DNA from: Druceiella hillmani | Lineage: Eukaryota; Arthropoda; Insecta; Lepidoptera; Hepialidae | Assembly (NCBI GenBank): GCA_039881145.1 | Contig: JAYKKI010000037.1 | Coordinates: 16,565,501 to 16,629,500, forward strand | Length of the DNA stretch: 64,000 nt | Direction of reading: 5' to 3' | In this document: one piece after another, positions 1-13,045 of the stretch | How positions within the stretch are numbered: the first letter of the stretch is position 1 | Layout: each line of letters begins with the position of its first letter | The notes under the pieces: model-generated | Databases searched by the model: none | What the model was told of the DNA's origin: nothing | Seen by the model: only the letters and a program-made list of their open reading frames with translations | Made by a program: the position numbers and the translations under genes

Positions 1-3000
1 AACTTAATCTTAGTCTATTATTTTACATCCGTTCATTAATGTTTTACTACTTATTTAAATATTTTTTAGTTGATTAAAATACTAATTTCAAGGTTTGATT
101 TGATAGATTCTTTTTCCGCCAACTATATAGTTTATCTTATTTTTAGAGATCATATTTAGGATAAGTTGATATATGATAAATATAAAATAAATATTAATCC
201 ATTGACAATATTCCTAAATATTTTATAAAAAACCCTACAACAAATAAAAAAAAACAAGAAAACTGAAGCTTACAAGTCTTGTATCTTATTCGTTTAGGTG
301 TGATTTTCATATGTGTACGTCGTTCAATTCATAATAGAGTTGACTAAAATGCAGAAAAAAAAGTTAATTATTATAAAATCGTTGCATAAGATATCACATA
401 TTAATGTATAAAGTAGTAAAAGTAAACAAACCATATTACCATATTATTTATAACATACGTAGCTGAATGAATAAGAGGTTGTTTGTGTGTATGGATTAGT
501 GTGTTATGGAACGAAAACATTCTACCATTTTGTACGAATCACCTCTGAAATTTCTACTCTGACCACTTAGTTTGTCGAAATACAAGATCCGTTTTATTAT
601 TATTAGTAAAGAACTCTCTTCGAGCTACGTTAATTTAGCATATTTTACTCAAATTGTAATGAGTTTTGTATACAAAAATAACTAATAACCAATGGATGAA
701 ATAAACTTATAACTCTACGCGAAGATAAGTTAAATTAAAACAAATATTGGAATTTAGATATAAATTTATAATCATAAGCGTAGCATAATTTCATGATATA
801 TCGATATATTGTATACTCTCTTCAATGCAATATCGTTTTGTAGCTACAACATAATAATTCAACTTTAATCTACGAGAATATCAGTAAATTTACTCACTTC
901 ACTCACAAAAACCGTAAAACGAAAGTTTCCTTTACTATTCATTTCGAAGTAAACTGTATTCATGGACTCCGCCACTCTACCTAACGCCTCAATATTATTT
1001 CTCGCAAAACGTTTCTTTCACGTTTATTTTCATTTCCATTGTGTGGAGAATCTAATTCCCGTATAAAGTCTGTTGTCCCGAATTTATTTTTGCGTCTTGT
1101 CATATTGCTCTAAATCGCGTGTGAGCAACGCGACGAAGTGTCAGTATTTTATTACAATGAATGTGTTATGGACTTGCTTTGTTTCATGGAGCCAGTTGGT
1201 AAAGAAGTTATAATACCCAACTTAATTATATATAGATATTATATATAGAAAATCCATTCAGTAATCCTTGTCCATATTCGCTAATATGTAGTGTATGTAT
1301 TTTTAATTTGACATTCTATAAATTCACTTAATGACTTAACTTTTATTGCTATTTTTTGGAGAATTATGTGTTTTATTTATCAATTTACATAATTCTAAAA
1401 TGTTTTTATTAGGTCTAAAATTTAGATTAACATTATTAAACAATGATTATAATCGGATTGCGATGATAAATTATTTGCATTACGATGCAAAGTCATCCGC
1501 TTTATTTACGTTATGTAGCGCCAAGTTCCATTGAAAAAGGTTTCCCTGACAGGTCGGTGAGTTCTATATAAAGTGAGTCGAGTTAAAGAGGTTGTATGAA
1601 CATCAATATCGACTGTCCTGCCTTAATCGTTTCACAAATACAACAGTGACAAATTAACTGGTTTTCAGAAAAAAATATAAATAATCCATCCGATAATATA
1701 TTGTTACTTACGACGGATAACTCTCAACAGCGTCATATTGGGTTAGCTGTTAACTTTTACACTATTGGAGATGGTCTTGTGCATAGGTATATATTAATAT
1801 TAATTATTGTAATTTAACTGTCTTTCTTCGAAGAATGCTTTGAAAGAAAATCAATGTTTTTTAAATATTTACCATTTCATTATACTTTCGCACTGGGATG
1901 CAAAACTGGAATACGTGTTTTAAGATAAAGTTAATCATAAATAACAATTTTTCGCCAGAATAAAAGTTAAAGCTAAGTCGGGATGAAAGTTGAGTGGTAT
2001 ATGCTTTCAATATTTGAACTAAATTAATTGGCACCGTTAAGACAAATTGTCAATTTAGGTCAAAAAAATTTGAGAGAATTTCTGTATTAGGTGACTGAAG
2101 CACAATATTAATTATTTCAACCATTTTATTTCTAAGCGATCTCATAGAAAATATATTAATCCATAGCCGAACAGATTAACATTTCTATGAGCATTATATT
2201 GATTATTATATATGTATATACATATATTTACGAGTAGGTACACCAACGTCCAACTGGCAGTGTAAAAAGTATAGACACGACTAAAACTTTTTTTCAAAAC
2301 TCTTTAACTAGGACTATCGGAAGTGAGCTATGAGAAAGTCAATTAGAAACAAATCTTCAAATATATTACTCTATTCTCGTTTTTGATAAAATTATTTTTC
2401 TGTCCATAATAGAAACAAACTTAATTTGTATTATCAGAGTTAACACATGTTAGTTTTTTTTTAAATATATTCAAGCGTATAAAAGTCACGATTGAGATTT
2501 ATTAGAATTTGCTTTACGTTATAAGTGTTTTCTCAATTTTCTTTTAATTCTTTTGCACGAGATATACAATTATGTTTTAAGTATATTTATAAGAAATATT
2601 TATTTCCATTTGCTTCTTAACGTGATGCGGCAAATAGTGTATTTATTTAAAATAAAACGGTGAATAATTATCATTTGATTACCATTAAGATGCTGGGCTC
2701 AGTTCTATTTTGGGCAGCGCGCTGCTAATATTACAATTGAATTGATTCTGAAGTTGTCTGTGTTGAAGACGAACATTTTGAATAGAAATTATTTGAAAAG
2801 AACAATTTTATTTTATCTACGATAAGAAATATTTTACATGTAATTTTATACCAATATACATTTTGAACATTTCGTCATTCTTTCGTCAAGATATATTGTA
2901 CACTGCATGCGATGTCCAAATTTTCACAAAATGATTAGAGTTATATGTGCTGCGTCAATGAAAACTGTGAACAATGGAACAAAAAAATGCAGAAAAATAG

Positions 3001-4015
3001 GACATGGACAAGACTTCTAAATATTTTTTTATATCATCATATATATCAATATATGTAGAAGGGTGGAGTGATGATAGTTCTAAGGTCCGGTACCTGAAAA
3101 AAAAGAAACTTTCATTAGATCGTATACACTCAACCCTTTCTTTATCAAATATTTTTTATACAAAGCGATTCGATGCAAAAATTATAAATTAACTATTAAA
3201 GAGCTAAAAATATTTGTGTGAAAATTTTTAGAAGGAAACAAGATTTGGAAAAATGAAATATTTTTTTACTTTCACTTGTGTGGGGCATTAGTCAAATGAG
3301 TAAGTTATAAAAGTTCGAAAACTTTGTTTAATTTAAACATATATGCGAAATCATTTTAGAAAATTTAACAAAATATCCCCGAAACTATATATACCTCTGG
3401 ATATCCGAAAAGGCTAAAGTTAAATGGTATTTATGAAAAAATAGGATTAAGAGAGGTAAAATTTGCCAGAAACTATTGCACCGATTCCGTTTTTGTGAAA
3501 TTCATGATAATTTTACGCCCGTAAAATATATACTACGCAATATATTAACATGGTGAAAACAATATTAATATTTGTACATTGTTCTACTTTCCCCAGATGT
3601 TTAAATTTACATATATAAGTATGTAGTGAACCATGTCATAAATCGAGTTCTAATTGTACTTAACCGATTTTATTTTAACTTGGTATATTAATATGTTTAG
3701 TATGCTCTCTCTAATATGACTTCAATGCATTAACTTCGATTTGGTCAAACGGATAGGAAATAATCATACAATTGGTAGCTTTTTACGCAGCAGAAATTTA
3801 TTTTGTCTCTTAAATAAATGAAATGTTTTGTATCAAAATATGTATCCATGAACGTGGCCTTAACATTTTTTGTCACTGTTAGATGAAAATACGCTCGTTT
3901 GTGGAAGCGACCTCTGTTTTCATTCATTCTATTTCTTTTTCTAAGGAAAACAAATCACACCTAAAGATAAGTTGAGACTTTAATTTAATATAAATTTAAA
4001 TTTTTTTAAATTAAA
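1..4015. other. AT-rich noncoding DNA, no gene recognised
   Basis: No coding region, RNA gene or transposon protein fragment is recognisable on either strand. The longest open frames are about 60 codons and have low-complexity, AT-driven translations. Short (TA)-rich patches occur near 1230 and 2215. A slightly GC-richer patch at about 960-1200 contains no motif I can name. Confidence 0.6.
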
Positions 4016-4075
4016 CATTTGTTTCAATATAACCGATTCCATTAGAAAGTGGAATCGGTTATATTGAAACAAATG
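4016..4075. repeat. Perfect 26-bp hairpin
   Basis: Left arm 4016-4041 and right arm 4050-4075 are exact reverse complements, separated by an 8-nt loop (4042-4049). The stem contains the non-repetitive core AACCGATTCC, so this is not a by-product of AT richness. No terminal target duplication is visible. It could be a foldback scar, a minimal MITE or a small-RNA precursor; the sequence does not decide between these. Confidence 0.85.
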
Positions 4076-5855
4076 CTAATATTTCCCATTGCTTGATATA
4101 ATTTTTGTGCCAAAATTAGAAAAAAGGAACATTCATGGATTCTTGCCTGTCTGTCCGACAAATACTCATCCTGTCTGTCGTATCTGTCGCCTTCTTAGTC
4201 TTTCTTTTCAGGGTAAAAGTTTTAAGGAGTCTTCAGCATTATTATTTTTTCAATGTCAAGATATTTGATATTAAATGAAAATTTATAAAAGTGGGACTCA
4301 CACGTGTGCATTAATATTTTAGAAACAATGCATCATAAAAGTTGTGATTTTAGCTTACGTAATGCAAGAAAGAACCAATACGAAATATTATTAAACAAAT
4401 ATAGTCTGGAATTAGTAAAGATTATCACAAATAGCAATTCATCTAATACAAAAGTCAGCAATAAAAATGCTCGCATTTTATTTAGGCTAATTAAATTAGG
4501 AGTTAAATATCTCTAAATAAACAAGGTTTTCTTCACATCAAATATAATGGTGATTGAAAACTACTTCAATAGTTTCTTTATATAAGGGTAAGACAGAACT
4601 AATTTAACTTTGGCACGACACTTACCGTATTTTGGTTGTTTTGGTTCGCTAACATGATATAGACTTACCTTTAAGCTAATAGGCTTTTTAATTGCCGATC
4701 CAGTAATGTGTTAATAAATTCCCTATGCAGCATTATAGATAATATCTAAATAATATATAAATTGTACTAGTTTAGAAAAAAACCAGTGTTTTCATTTAGA
4801 AATATTAACTTTTGGTAGTGGGTTTCCACTTGTATAATATAATAAAACCTTAATTGTCATCAACTTACATAGAATGTTGTTTATTATGAGGGCTTTTCTC
4901 ATTCGAAATTTTGTCTACAATAAAGTCTTCATCTTGTAGGATATTAAATATAAAGCTATGAGTAATATTATACCTCAAATAAATTGTCAATGCAGATAAA
5001 GTGAACTTTAAGTCCGATGAACAATGAATCCCGTCGCTAACTTCTTTTTGGAACAAAGGCTGATGGGCAATGTCAGGATTTACTTTTGCGTCGCACTAGA
5101 AGTTGAATGATTATTGTAAAATAAAACAAATATCATTTAAATCCTTGTACTTTAATTTAGGGTAATGTTTTTATTGTTGTAAAAGAAGTTTTATGGTTTA
5201 TGAATACATATTTTAAAACAATGGTTATTTAACAACAATATAGACTATTCCAATCCTTTCATAAAAATGAAAACAGTAATGTCTCTTCATAAGAACTTGT
5301 TGATATCTTTATGATAGAGATATTTTCATAACAAAAAAAATATATTGATAAGAAGAAAACAAGAAACTTATTACTAAATTATGAAAAATACGATGTTATC
5401 AAAAAAATGGCGATGAGTCGGTTTGAATATAAATGAATAATAAAACTGTACTGAAAATCGTACTGTTTACATGAAAATTACCAAATAGTGCTATCTAGAA
5501 GGAAATACTGTAAATTGGTAATAATGCATTAGTAGTAGAATACATTTTTTTATAGTTTTGAAAATAAAATGCGTAAAGAAAATATTTTGTTTCTGTTTAA
5601 TAGAAATAATTTAATTATCAGTTATCTGCTAACAAGAGTAAAGTGCTTAATAAAAAAAAACTTGTGTATTTTATTTTTTTGATTCCCTTGAGTTTAGAAT
5701 ATTTTAAGTAGCTTTATTAACTGCACATAATAGTAATGTATGGGAAATATTTAAAATGCAAGTATATTCGTATACCTAACGCGTACATCTGCATGTATCT
5801 AATAACATCCGTGTTGCTTTCTTTGTATTTCCAGACCTGTATGCAAAACCACAAG
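4076..5855. other. AT-rich noncoding DNA
   Basis: I see no gene here. A CTGTCTGTC-rich patch at about 4145-4190 resembles the pyrimidine/purine simple motifs often found in insect transposon UTRs, but nothing else supports a specific element. The 60-70 codon open frames at 4304-4516 and 4865-5056 (minus) show no recognisable protein features. Confidence 0.5.
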
Positions 5856-5864
5856 TATATATAC

Positions 5865-5940
<76 letters not shown>
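5856..5940. repeat. (TA)n microsatellite
   Basis: About 85 bp of alternating T and A with two C interruptions near the left end (ATACATATA). An 86-codon open frame crossing it reads as alternating Tyr and Ile and is an artefact of the repeat. Confidence 0.97.
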
Positions 5941-5943
<3 letters not shown>

Positions 5944-7927
5944 TTATATGGTACTATTTTACTTCTAAGCTCTACCCACTAAACAGAAAGACATGACAGG
6001 ATGAATTACGCCAGAAGCAGAATCACGAATACAAACGTTAAAATGCCTGTGCAAAAAAAACTCAACGCACAGTGGTTAATTAATTTTTAAAACAGTTGAA
6101 CATGTTCCAATTAACATGCTAAATTTGTAGAATACTGTACGGCATTTTAGTAAAAACTACCATTGCTTAATTCACGCGGCGCGACGCAATGTTAAAAGTT
6201 TAGCCTAGCAAATTAAATTATTTATAAACTAATTAGCTTTTCACTACAAAAATAACCCAATTAGTTCTTTGAAAAACAAAGTTTTTTACATTTGTCTATT
6301 GCCGTGAGGGTGAAGCCACGGAGTAGATGTTATTAAATTTGTAAATGTTAATTTTATATTTTTTTTATTCATTCTGAATCAATTTGAGAGGTTGCCAAAA
6401 GATAATATTTCACTATTCGTGAATATTCATAGATAATTGGGCATTTTTGCACTTAATTATCTAAAAAAATCAGTAATAATATAATGCAATTCTTTCACAA
6501 AAGTAACAGAGGTAATTGATTTCACAATAAGAAGCCTTATTAAACAATCATCACTTTTATTATTCTGACTCTAATATTGTATGTAAAATGCATAGATATA
6601 ACAACATTCATAAAAAAAAACTAGGTACTGTAGATTTATACCGTTGAAAAAAATTTAAAAAAGAGACTTTATTTTGTCATTAAACAAAGAATCGTGTTAC
6701 AAGTAATCATTAAAATTAGAACAATGACACAAAAAATTTAATTTTTTGTAGCTGTTTTCATCTTCCAAGTATTATTACATATCTACCCTTATCATATTTC
6801 CAATTGCTATATAATGTATCGCAGAATAATTTTGAATTTTATTTATGGCTCTAAAACTTTACATTACAGGCAAAATAAATAAATTTACAAATAATGTTAC
6901 GTAAAACATTTCTTTAAAGAAGGAGATAATAAACTAACATACGTTAAGAAAATTGGACGATATCGTAATGTTTGAATCAATACATAAACAATTTTATTTG
7001 AATTGGAAAAAAAAATATATTTAACGCGGCGTGGCAATAAAAAAATATGAAAAGAAGACCTGGACATGCTAAGCTGAAATACAAAACTGCATGTAAATAC
7101 CATATATACACATGGTTAAAAATTATTAAGATGAAATATTATGCGGAAAAACACAGGTAATTAAGTTAAGAAAGCGTTAAGAAACGCTACGTAAACTTTT
7201 CCACAACTGTTACATTATCTTTTTTTATTGAGTCTACCACGATACCTTATAAATCAGAACCACTCAGAGATTATTAATTTGATGTTTCATAAATTTGGAA
7301 AGAGATTCTTTGACGATTGTACGTTGGAAAGTTTCTCTAATCTTTTAACAGTCGTACGTCATACACTAAAAAGAAATGAAATTGCTAATAAACTCAATTA
7401 TTATTAAGTTTTTTTTTCTAAATTACTCAATAAATTATATTTATATCGTTATAGACCAACGCTTTTTGTGGAAAGATTGTGGTGATGCACAAATCACCAA
7501 CAGCATCTAAGCAAACTTTTTTTTTCAATTTGTCAACGTGATTTAATGTAGATATAACTACTTTTTTTGGGAGCACAGAAAACCATAGAAATATAACTTT
7601 CGAAGCAAAACAAGGAAGTTGCACGTTATTTTCCTGTATTCCAAAAATATTTTACAGAGACAGTAGAATTAGGACAATATTCAGCTAATGCATGCATCGC
7701 TGACTTTTTAGCAGTGAAGCAGATATAAAATTACGGCTTGGCTTTGATACACATTGAACAAATGAATCCACCACATTGAAAGCCTTGTGACTAAAATTAT
7801 TTTAACGATAGGTTTTATCGCAAAAATATACCATACTTATTTGGCAGGTTTACATAAAAAGAAAATTCAAAAGTCATAATGACCTCGAAACGCTAATATC
7901 ATCGAGTTTATTATCATAAACCATTGA
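5941..7927. other. AT-rich noncoding DNA
   Basis: No coding, RNA or mobile-element signature is recognised. The open frames at 6897-7103 and 7427-7624 on the minus strand lack any family resemblance. Confidence 0.55.
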
Positions 7928-8112
7928 TTGAATATATTTGGCGTTAATTTTGTAGAAATTCATTATTCACAATAAAATGAAACTACGTGATATAGTCTTT
8001 GCTAATATCCCACTTGAAAATGTTGTAATACAACGAAATCTAGGTCGTGGTAAAGAAATTAAAGAAAGTAGAAAAAATACTACTTCACGTAGTTTCATTT
8101 TATTGTGGATAA
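7928..8112 (+). mobile_element. Short inverted-repeat element, copy 1 (degraded hammerhead-like core)
   Basis: A 27-bp inverted repeat (arms 7964-7990 and 8085-8111, one mismatch) encloses a core that recurs in inverted orientation at 36277-36395. The flank 7928-7963 also recurs beside the second copy at 36241-36276, so the repeat unit is wider than the arms. The core at about 8006-8052 has the layout of a hammerhead ribozyme: a catalytic box, a GTTGT/ACAAC stem, GAAA, then TCTAGGTC. Compared with copy 2, the first box reads TTGAAAA instead of CTGAAGA, which changes two normally invariant bases. No protein is encoded. The combination of hammerhead-like motif and inverted ends suggests a Penelope-like (pLTR) or other non-autonomous retroelement, but this is inference. 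Confidence 0.65.
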
Positions 8113-8803
8113 ATCATTGACCAAATTTCGCAGAGATTTCTAATGCCAGTCATATTATTAGTTGTCTGCGCTTGCATCTTGTTAACTTTCTATCAAAGTG
8201 AATACAGTAAAACTTTCAATTCTATATTGGTGTATCTTATTTTGGTGTGTGTGTGTATTTAGTCTCTCATATCAGCAGGTAATGTTAAAAATATTCTAAA
8301 GTCCAGTGTCGCTAGTAGCTTTTTCGCTATGATGTGAACCACGGGCTATTAATTTTTTATGTTTTCCATGTTGGTACATCAGATCGCTGAACACATTTGA
8401 ATACTTTTGACCATCTTTTGAAGTATAGTAAGATTATCGAGCCGGCGTATTGAGTTCGTTTCTCAAAATTGACAATAGAACATTTTTGATAGTATCAGTC
8501 TCGTTTCCGTCTTAATCGTTAATTGCTACATCACTAAGCCCCTGTTTTGTTAAAGATTTAATATAGGGCTCACTATTGTGTCTCGTTTTCAGAGTTCGAC
8601 TCAAATATAGAATTTGCTAGTACGTCTCCTAACATGGGACTGACTCTTTCTTTTTTGGCGAGAAAATGTATTTTTGATCAAAAACTAAAATACAAGAAGG
8701 AGACATGGGAAATATAAAATCAATATAAAAGCGTCACATTAATTGTGGATAAATGGTTCGCATATGCTTGTTTTGAGCATCGACCAGCTCAATAAGCTTC
8801 AAA
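8113..8803. other. Noncoding DNA
   Basis: Nothing recognisable beyond a short (TG)n tract near 8245-8255. Confidence 0.5.
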
Positions 8804-8844
8804 AAAAATATCCGCTGAAAGTAAGACTTTCAGCGGATATTTTT
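8804..8844. repeat. Perfect 19-bp hairpin
   Basis: Arms 8804-8822 and 8826-8844 are exact reverse complements with a 3-nt loop. The central TCCGCTGAAAG is not low complexity. No flanking duplication or gene is seen. Confidence 0.85.
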
Positions 8845-11432
8845 AAAAATGCGGATCCAAAGAGTGCGCTAAAAAAATGATACCCAGCTATGTTCTCTCA
8901 AAGTTTACGCAGACTAATTTTACTGCCATAAATGGAATAGGTAGTGTATATTTTCGAAAGCTCTATTATGCAACAAATTGAAATGTTGAGTGCAGCAACT
9001 TTAAATAAATATCCAAATTTCATTATTAACTTGGGCCTCAAACAACTAAATTTTCATTAAAACTGGGGTTTAGTCCATTAAATTTCCCCATGTGTATTTA
9101 AGGCGAGAGGAAATTCACGTTATCCTGATGAAAATCCCGCCGCGAGTGTTTTGGTATAGAGATAACAAAATGCCATAATATTTAGTTACAAATCCACTAA
9201 CTGTACGTATTTTCACCGTAAAATTGTCTACATTTAATGTACACATTACAATTATGGGTATTTTGTACGTACCTTAGCATAATCGTCAACACTGTTTATT
9301 GAAAGATAGTATCCTCAAGTATAATCAAATTTGCTTGATTATGTTGGTTTCATTACCCTGATTAAGCAGAAATGATTAAATATAAATTTCATAAACATAT
9401 TACCTGGTAATGCTAAATGTAAATTATATTTTTAAGGAGGCTATCTAAAGACGCAACTAGTTTTATGAGAAATAAAGCAATCCATTATTCAACGCGGTAT
9501 AAATTAAAAATAACTGTAGTGAAGCAAATGGGTAAACACGGAAAATGAAAAACTTTATTAAATTGTGGTAGATTATCATAAATTATATGCAATTAAGTAA
9601 GGTATAAAACACAGCGAAAAAACAATATGTGGGGTTTTGATAGAAAACAATTTAAGTTAAACTAACTTGTATTCTTTTCTAAAGAAACCTCAGTTACAAA
9701 TTCGAATTTTTCATTTCGTATTTCTAAGGATGTAATTAACACAGAAAAATTACAAATGTTAATTTAATAAAAAAATCAGGTATCCGTAACCAAAATAACA
9801 ATAGCACTCGGAGTACTGTGGCACAGACCGCGATAGTCATAAATAAATTTCCAATGAATATATTATAGCCGGAAATTTGCACGTGTCTTACTAATGCACT
9901 GCAACATATTTTATGCACTCCCAAAATTACATCATCTGCTATAATACATGTGCAGGTTTATACAAAAATCTCGCTTAGTTTTAAATATTACAATGCAAAG
10001 AATCTAGCTTAAGGAAAATTAATATATTATATATTTAAATTAAAAGAGAAGTTTATGTTAAGATTTTAAAGCTAATAATTTGAAAAGCCGTGGACTACTG
10101 TTTTTAAAAGTTTGAAGAGTGTTTAGTAATCATCAGTATGTGAATTGAATAGTATTTTTAATATGCTTTTAGGTTAGTGAGTAGGACTAGCGATAATTGT
10201 GAAAAAAGTCAAAAATCTTAATATGGTGATATTTATTTCCATTTAGTCATCTATGTAATACTTTTTTGTACTCAAAAGTTTATTTTATTTAAACATAAAT
10301 TTTTATGGAACTCACTGACGGGATCCGATTTTTAAAAGATTGTAATCACGGTTTTACAATATTGGGAATCGATAACCACACAAAATTTTTACTAGGTTTA
10401 TTTTCCTAAAGTACATGCTATTACCGCTCTAGTGGTACTTTTAAGCATCTTTGAAATATTCCTATCAATGGTTGAAATCAACCTACATGGTTGTTTTTAA
10501 GATTCAATAAGGTGTATGACATATTTAATTCAAAACTGTTTCATGCATCACTACGAGATTATCACTTAAAATTTAATAATGTAACTTCATCAAACATTTT
10601 TTATAATACTGAATTAATATTACTACGTATCCGGTTCATCTTGAAAAAAGTACTTAAAAATTGGCGTTGATTTTCTCTTAACTATGCTATTATTTAATAA
10701 CGGAACCCTTTTTTATAGAGTCCCGTGATCAATGGAAAATAAAAGGAGTCCGTATAAGATTCGCATGCGCTTACATATATATGTCTGTCCTAGCGCTTTC
10801 CCAGAAAAAGTTTTTCTAAAAAACTTCAAATTTAACGTAGCAATAAAAGATATTGACACGTATGTTTGATAGTAATTTTCAGGAGTAAAATAAAGTAACA
10901 TACATTTTACTTGTCTAGTTTAACTTTTGCAAAATATTTACGCTTTAGGTAAAGATAATATTTTTGAATGGCTTAATAGAAATATAATGTAATCTTAAAA
11001 ATGTATATATACCTAAATGGTACAGAATCCGTACAGAGAAAGTTCTTCTATTGTTTAACCGACTTCGCAACATTTACGTTTTGATATTGTAAAAATATCA
11101 CAATAACAAGAACAAGCATGCTTTACTAAGTATTTCTCAATTGCACTTTCGACCTTCTCGTATCACAAGTATGTAACTTCAATAAGGTTGTGTTGTTCCA
11201 GTTAATTTAAAAGTTTTGCAGTTTCCATAAAAAAAACTGAGTAGAATATAAAGGTAAAGAATTGACCATTTATTTCCTATCAACGTTCTTAGTAGTTGTT
11301 CCAAATTTTTGACATATGACATTGTTTCAAATATGAAATTTTTTAAAGGCATGAAAATTAAATAAGTTAAATGGGAGTTCACAACTGGTATTCCGTATCA
11401 AATTATTTTTCTGTTCTTAAATAAGATCTAAA
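8845..11432. other. AT-rich noncoding DNA
   Basis: No gene or transposon coding fragment is recognised. Minor items are a 7-bp hairpin near 9321 (TAATCAA/TTGATTA) and scattered A/T tracts. The 60-70 codon open frames on the minus strand (9736-9924, 10713-10901, 11179-11382) have no supporting features. Confidence 0.55.
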
Positions 11433-11465
11433 CTAGCGTGACCCGTGCGAAGTCTTCGCATTATT
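11433..11465 (-). mobile_element. Helitron 3' terminus (hairpin plus CTAG)
   Basis: Read on the minus strand, the sequence contains a 7-bp palindromic hairpin TGCGAAG-A-CTTCGCA (plus-strand 11446-11460), then about 13 nt ending in CGCTAG, then host TT. A GC-rich hairpin 10-12 nt before a terminal CTRR with a following T is the defining 3' end of Helitrons. The same GGGT...CTAGTTT ending occurs at 32601-32615 after Helitron helicase remnants. The element body would extend rightwards from here. I cannot locate the 5' TC end, so the full length is unknown; it is probably a non-autonomous copy. Confidence 0.72.
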
Positions 11466-11811
11466 TATTCTATTTTACTAAAATTGACATATAGAGGCGC
11501 AAGTATCAAGTAAAAGCATTGAGCTAAAGCGCCACTTTAATTATACGTGAGTGGATTTGAAATTAAACAAAAATTTTACCGACCGTCAATCATATTGACG
11601 TTGAGCCGTTAGATGGCAGCATTGCTGTTTTGTGTATATAATTTTAATAATTAATTAATTTGCAAAAACAATAGCAATAATACATTTTTTAGTTGTGGAT
11701 GCCGGTAGAGCAAGCAATTATCTATAAAATGATATATAATTTATGTGGATTAGTTGTGAGGTTTTTTCTAAAAATGGAGTGTAACATCTTAACCTTAGCG
11801 TATTAATATAT
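11466..11811 (-). mobile_element. Possible body of the Helitron ending at 11433
   Basis: This sequence lies internal to the Helitron end and contains no helicase or Rep fragment. It includes a small CGTCAAT/ATTGACG hairpin at about 11582-11600. The extent is a guess, stopping at a (GAT)n microsatellite. Confidence 0.25.
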
Positions 11812-11833
11812 ATGATGATGATGATGATGATGA
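11812..11833. repeat. (ATG)n trinucleotide microsatellite
   Basis: Seven uninterrupted ATG units. Confidence 0.95.
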
Positions 11834-12328
11834 TTTGTTAATCGAAAGACTAGACAATTTGTTTTAAAGGTAAGTTACTGTAGTCCTCAATTAAAAATGT
11901 TGTCAGATTTTACTTCCAATTTTCAACCTCTAGTTCGAGTAACATGGAGTGCATCTATTTCCTCTCCCATAGTAACAGCATTTGAATAAAAATTCCTAAA
12001 TATTTGTACAAGACTTATCAGTTCAATAAATCTATGTAACGCATTAAACTCTGTGTACTATGATTAAACATAATACTCGCCAGAAACAGGAAATATTTTT
12101 ATATATATTTTGTATTTATTACAAAAATTTCCAAATATTGTAAGAGACCTAATAAAAATATTCAGCCAGTCACGTTTTGAATGTAATAAAACTCTATTTC
12201 CTTTACGAATATTAGAAATATGCGACCACTAGTAGCTAAATTTGAAATTTGAGATAATTTGTTGCTATCTTATAAACTACATGCATAATCCAGTTTTCTT
12301 AAAGAAAATATAATTTGACCAAGACACC
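11834..12328. other. AT-rich noncoding DNA
   Basis: Nothing recognised. Confidence 0.5.
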
Positions 12329-12532
12329 ATTTACGCCCATATGCATCACACATGGTCAAGACTTACTGACAGTTAAAAACGTATTTCTCTTTTTCATTAA
12401 CTGTCAGTCGAGTCGAAACAAGAGTCTACTTTACCGACCGCGCCCCATTGTCCGTATGGCAAAATATATTTTTAACTGTCAGTAAATCTGATTGAAAGTG
12501 CTGACCGTGTGTGGTGCATACGGGCGGTAAAC
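12329..12532. mobile_element. MITE-like element with ~30-bp imperfect TIRs
   Basis: The left end (TTTACGCCCATATGCATCAC...) and right end are imperfect inverted repeats over about 30 bp. The right end, reverse-complemented, starts TTTACCGCCCGTATGCACC. Subterminal TACTGACAGTTAA motifs are also inverted: one copy near 12364, an inverted copy near 12397 and another near 12471. Total length is about 204 bp and there is no coding capacity. An internal TTTACCGACCGCGCCCC patch (12430-12446) partly echoes the termini. No clear target-site duplication is seen, so I cannot assign a superfamily. Confidence 0.75.
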
Positions 12533-12620
12533 AGGTATGTAGATAAACAATAATAAAATATAGTAATGTAGTAGTCGACTTCTGAATTTAAATTATTTAT
12601 GTACGCGTGTTGGTCATTTA

Positions 12621-12796
12621 AACAAATTTTATATTGTAGGTGACCAAATCACAGTCATTTTAATCGAAACCCAAAAATTAACAAACTTATTTAAATATTT
12701 AATGTAAATATATGAAGTTCAGGGCTAATTGAAATGTGCGTCCATAAATAATGCGTTAATTGAAGATTTGGTAATATGTGCGAATAAAAATAAATT
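12621..12796 (+). repeat. Tandem duplication, copy 1 (182-bp period)
   Basis: About 176 bp recur 182 bp downstream (12803-12978) with roughly 90% identity by eye. Shared blocks include GTGACCAAATCAC, a long block around CAGGGCTAATTG, and GAAGATTTGGTAATATG. The copies are separated by a few AT-rich bases. Confidence 0.9.
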
Positions 12797-12802
12797 TATA
12801 TA

Positions 12803-12978
12803 TACAAATTTCATATTGTACGTGACCAAATCACGGTCATTATAACCGAAACCCAACAATTAACAAACTTACTTAAATATTTAAAATAAATATATCAAGT
12901 TCAGGGCTAATTGAAATGTGCGTCCATAAATAATGCGTTAATTGAAGATTTGGTAATATGTACGAATAAAAATAAATT
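12803..12978 (+). repeat. Tandem duplication, copy 2
   Basis: Second copy of the unit at 12621-12796. It is followed after 67 bp by the large foldback at 13046, so three structured features lie within about 900 bp. Confidence 0.9.
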
Positions 12979-13045
12979 ACTAACGATATTGGGCATCGGC
13001 TCTTATCCAGGTTCCTGCTATCTTCGTTTTGTACTTTGTATTTTT

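Noticed and set aside
5736..5996. 86-codon open frame on the plus strand
   Set aside because: Half of it is alternating Tyr/Ile read through a (TA)n microsatellite; no domain.
8570..8610. tRNA B-box-like GAGTTCGACTC
   Set aside because: No matching A box, acceptor stem or anticodon arm at the right distance.
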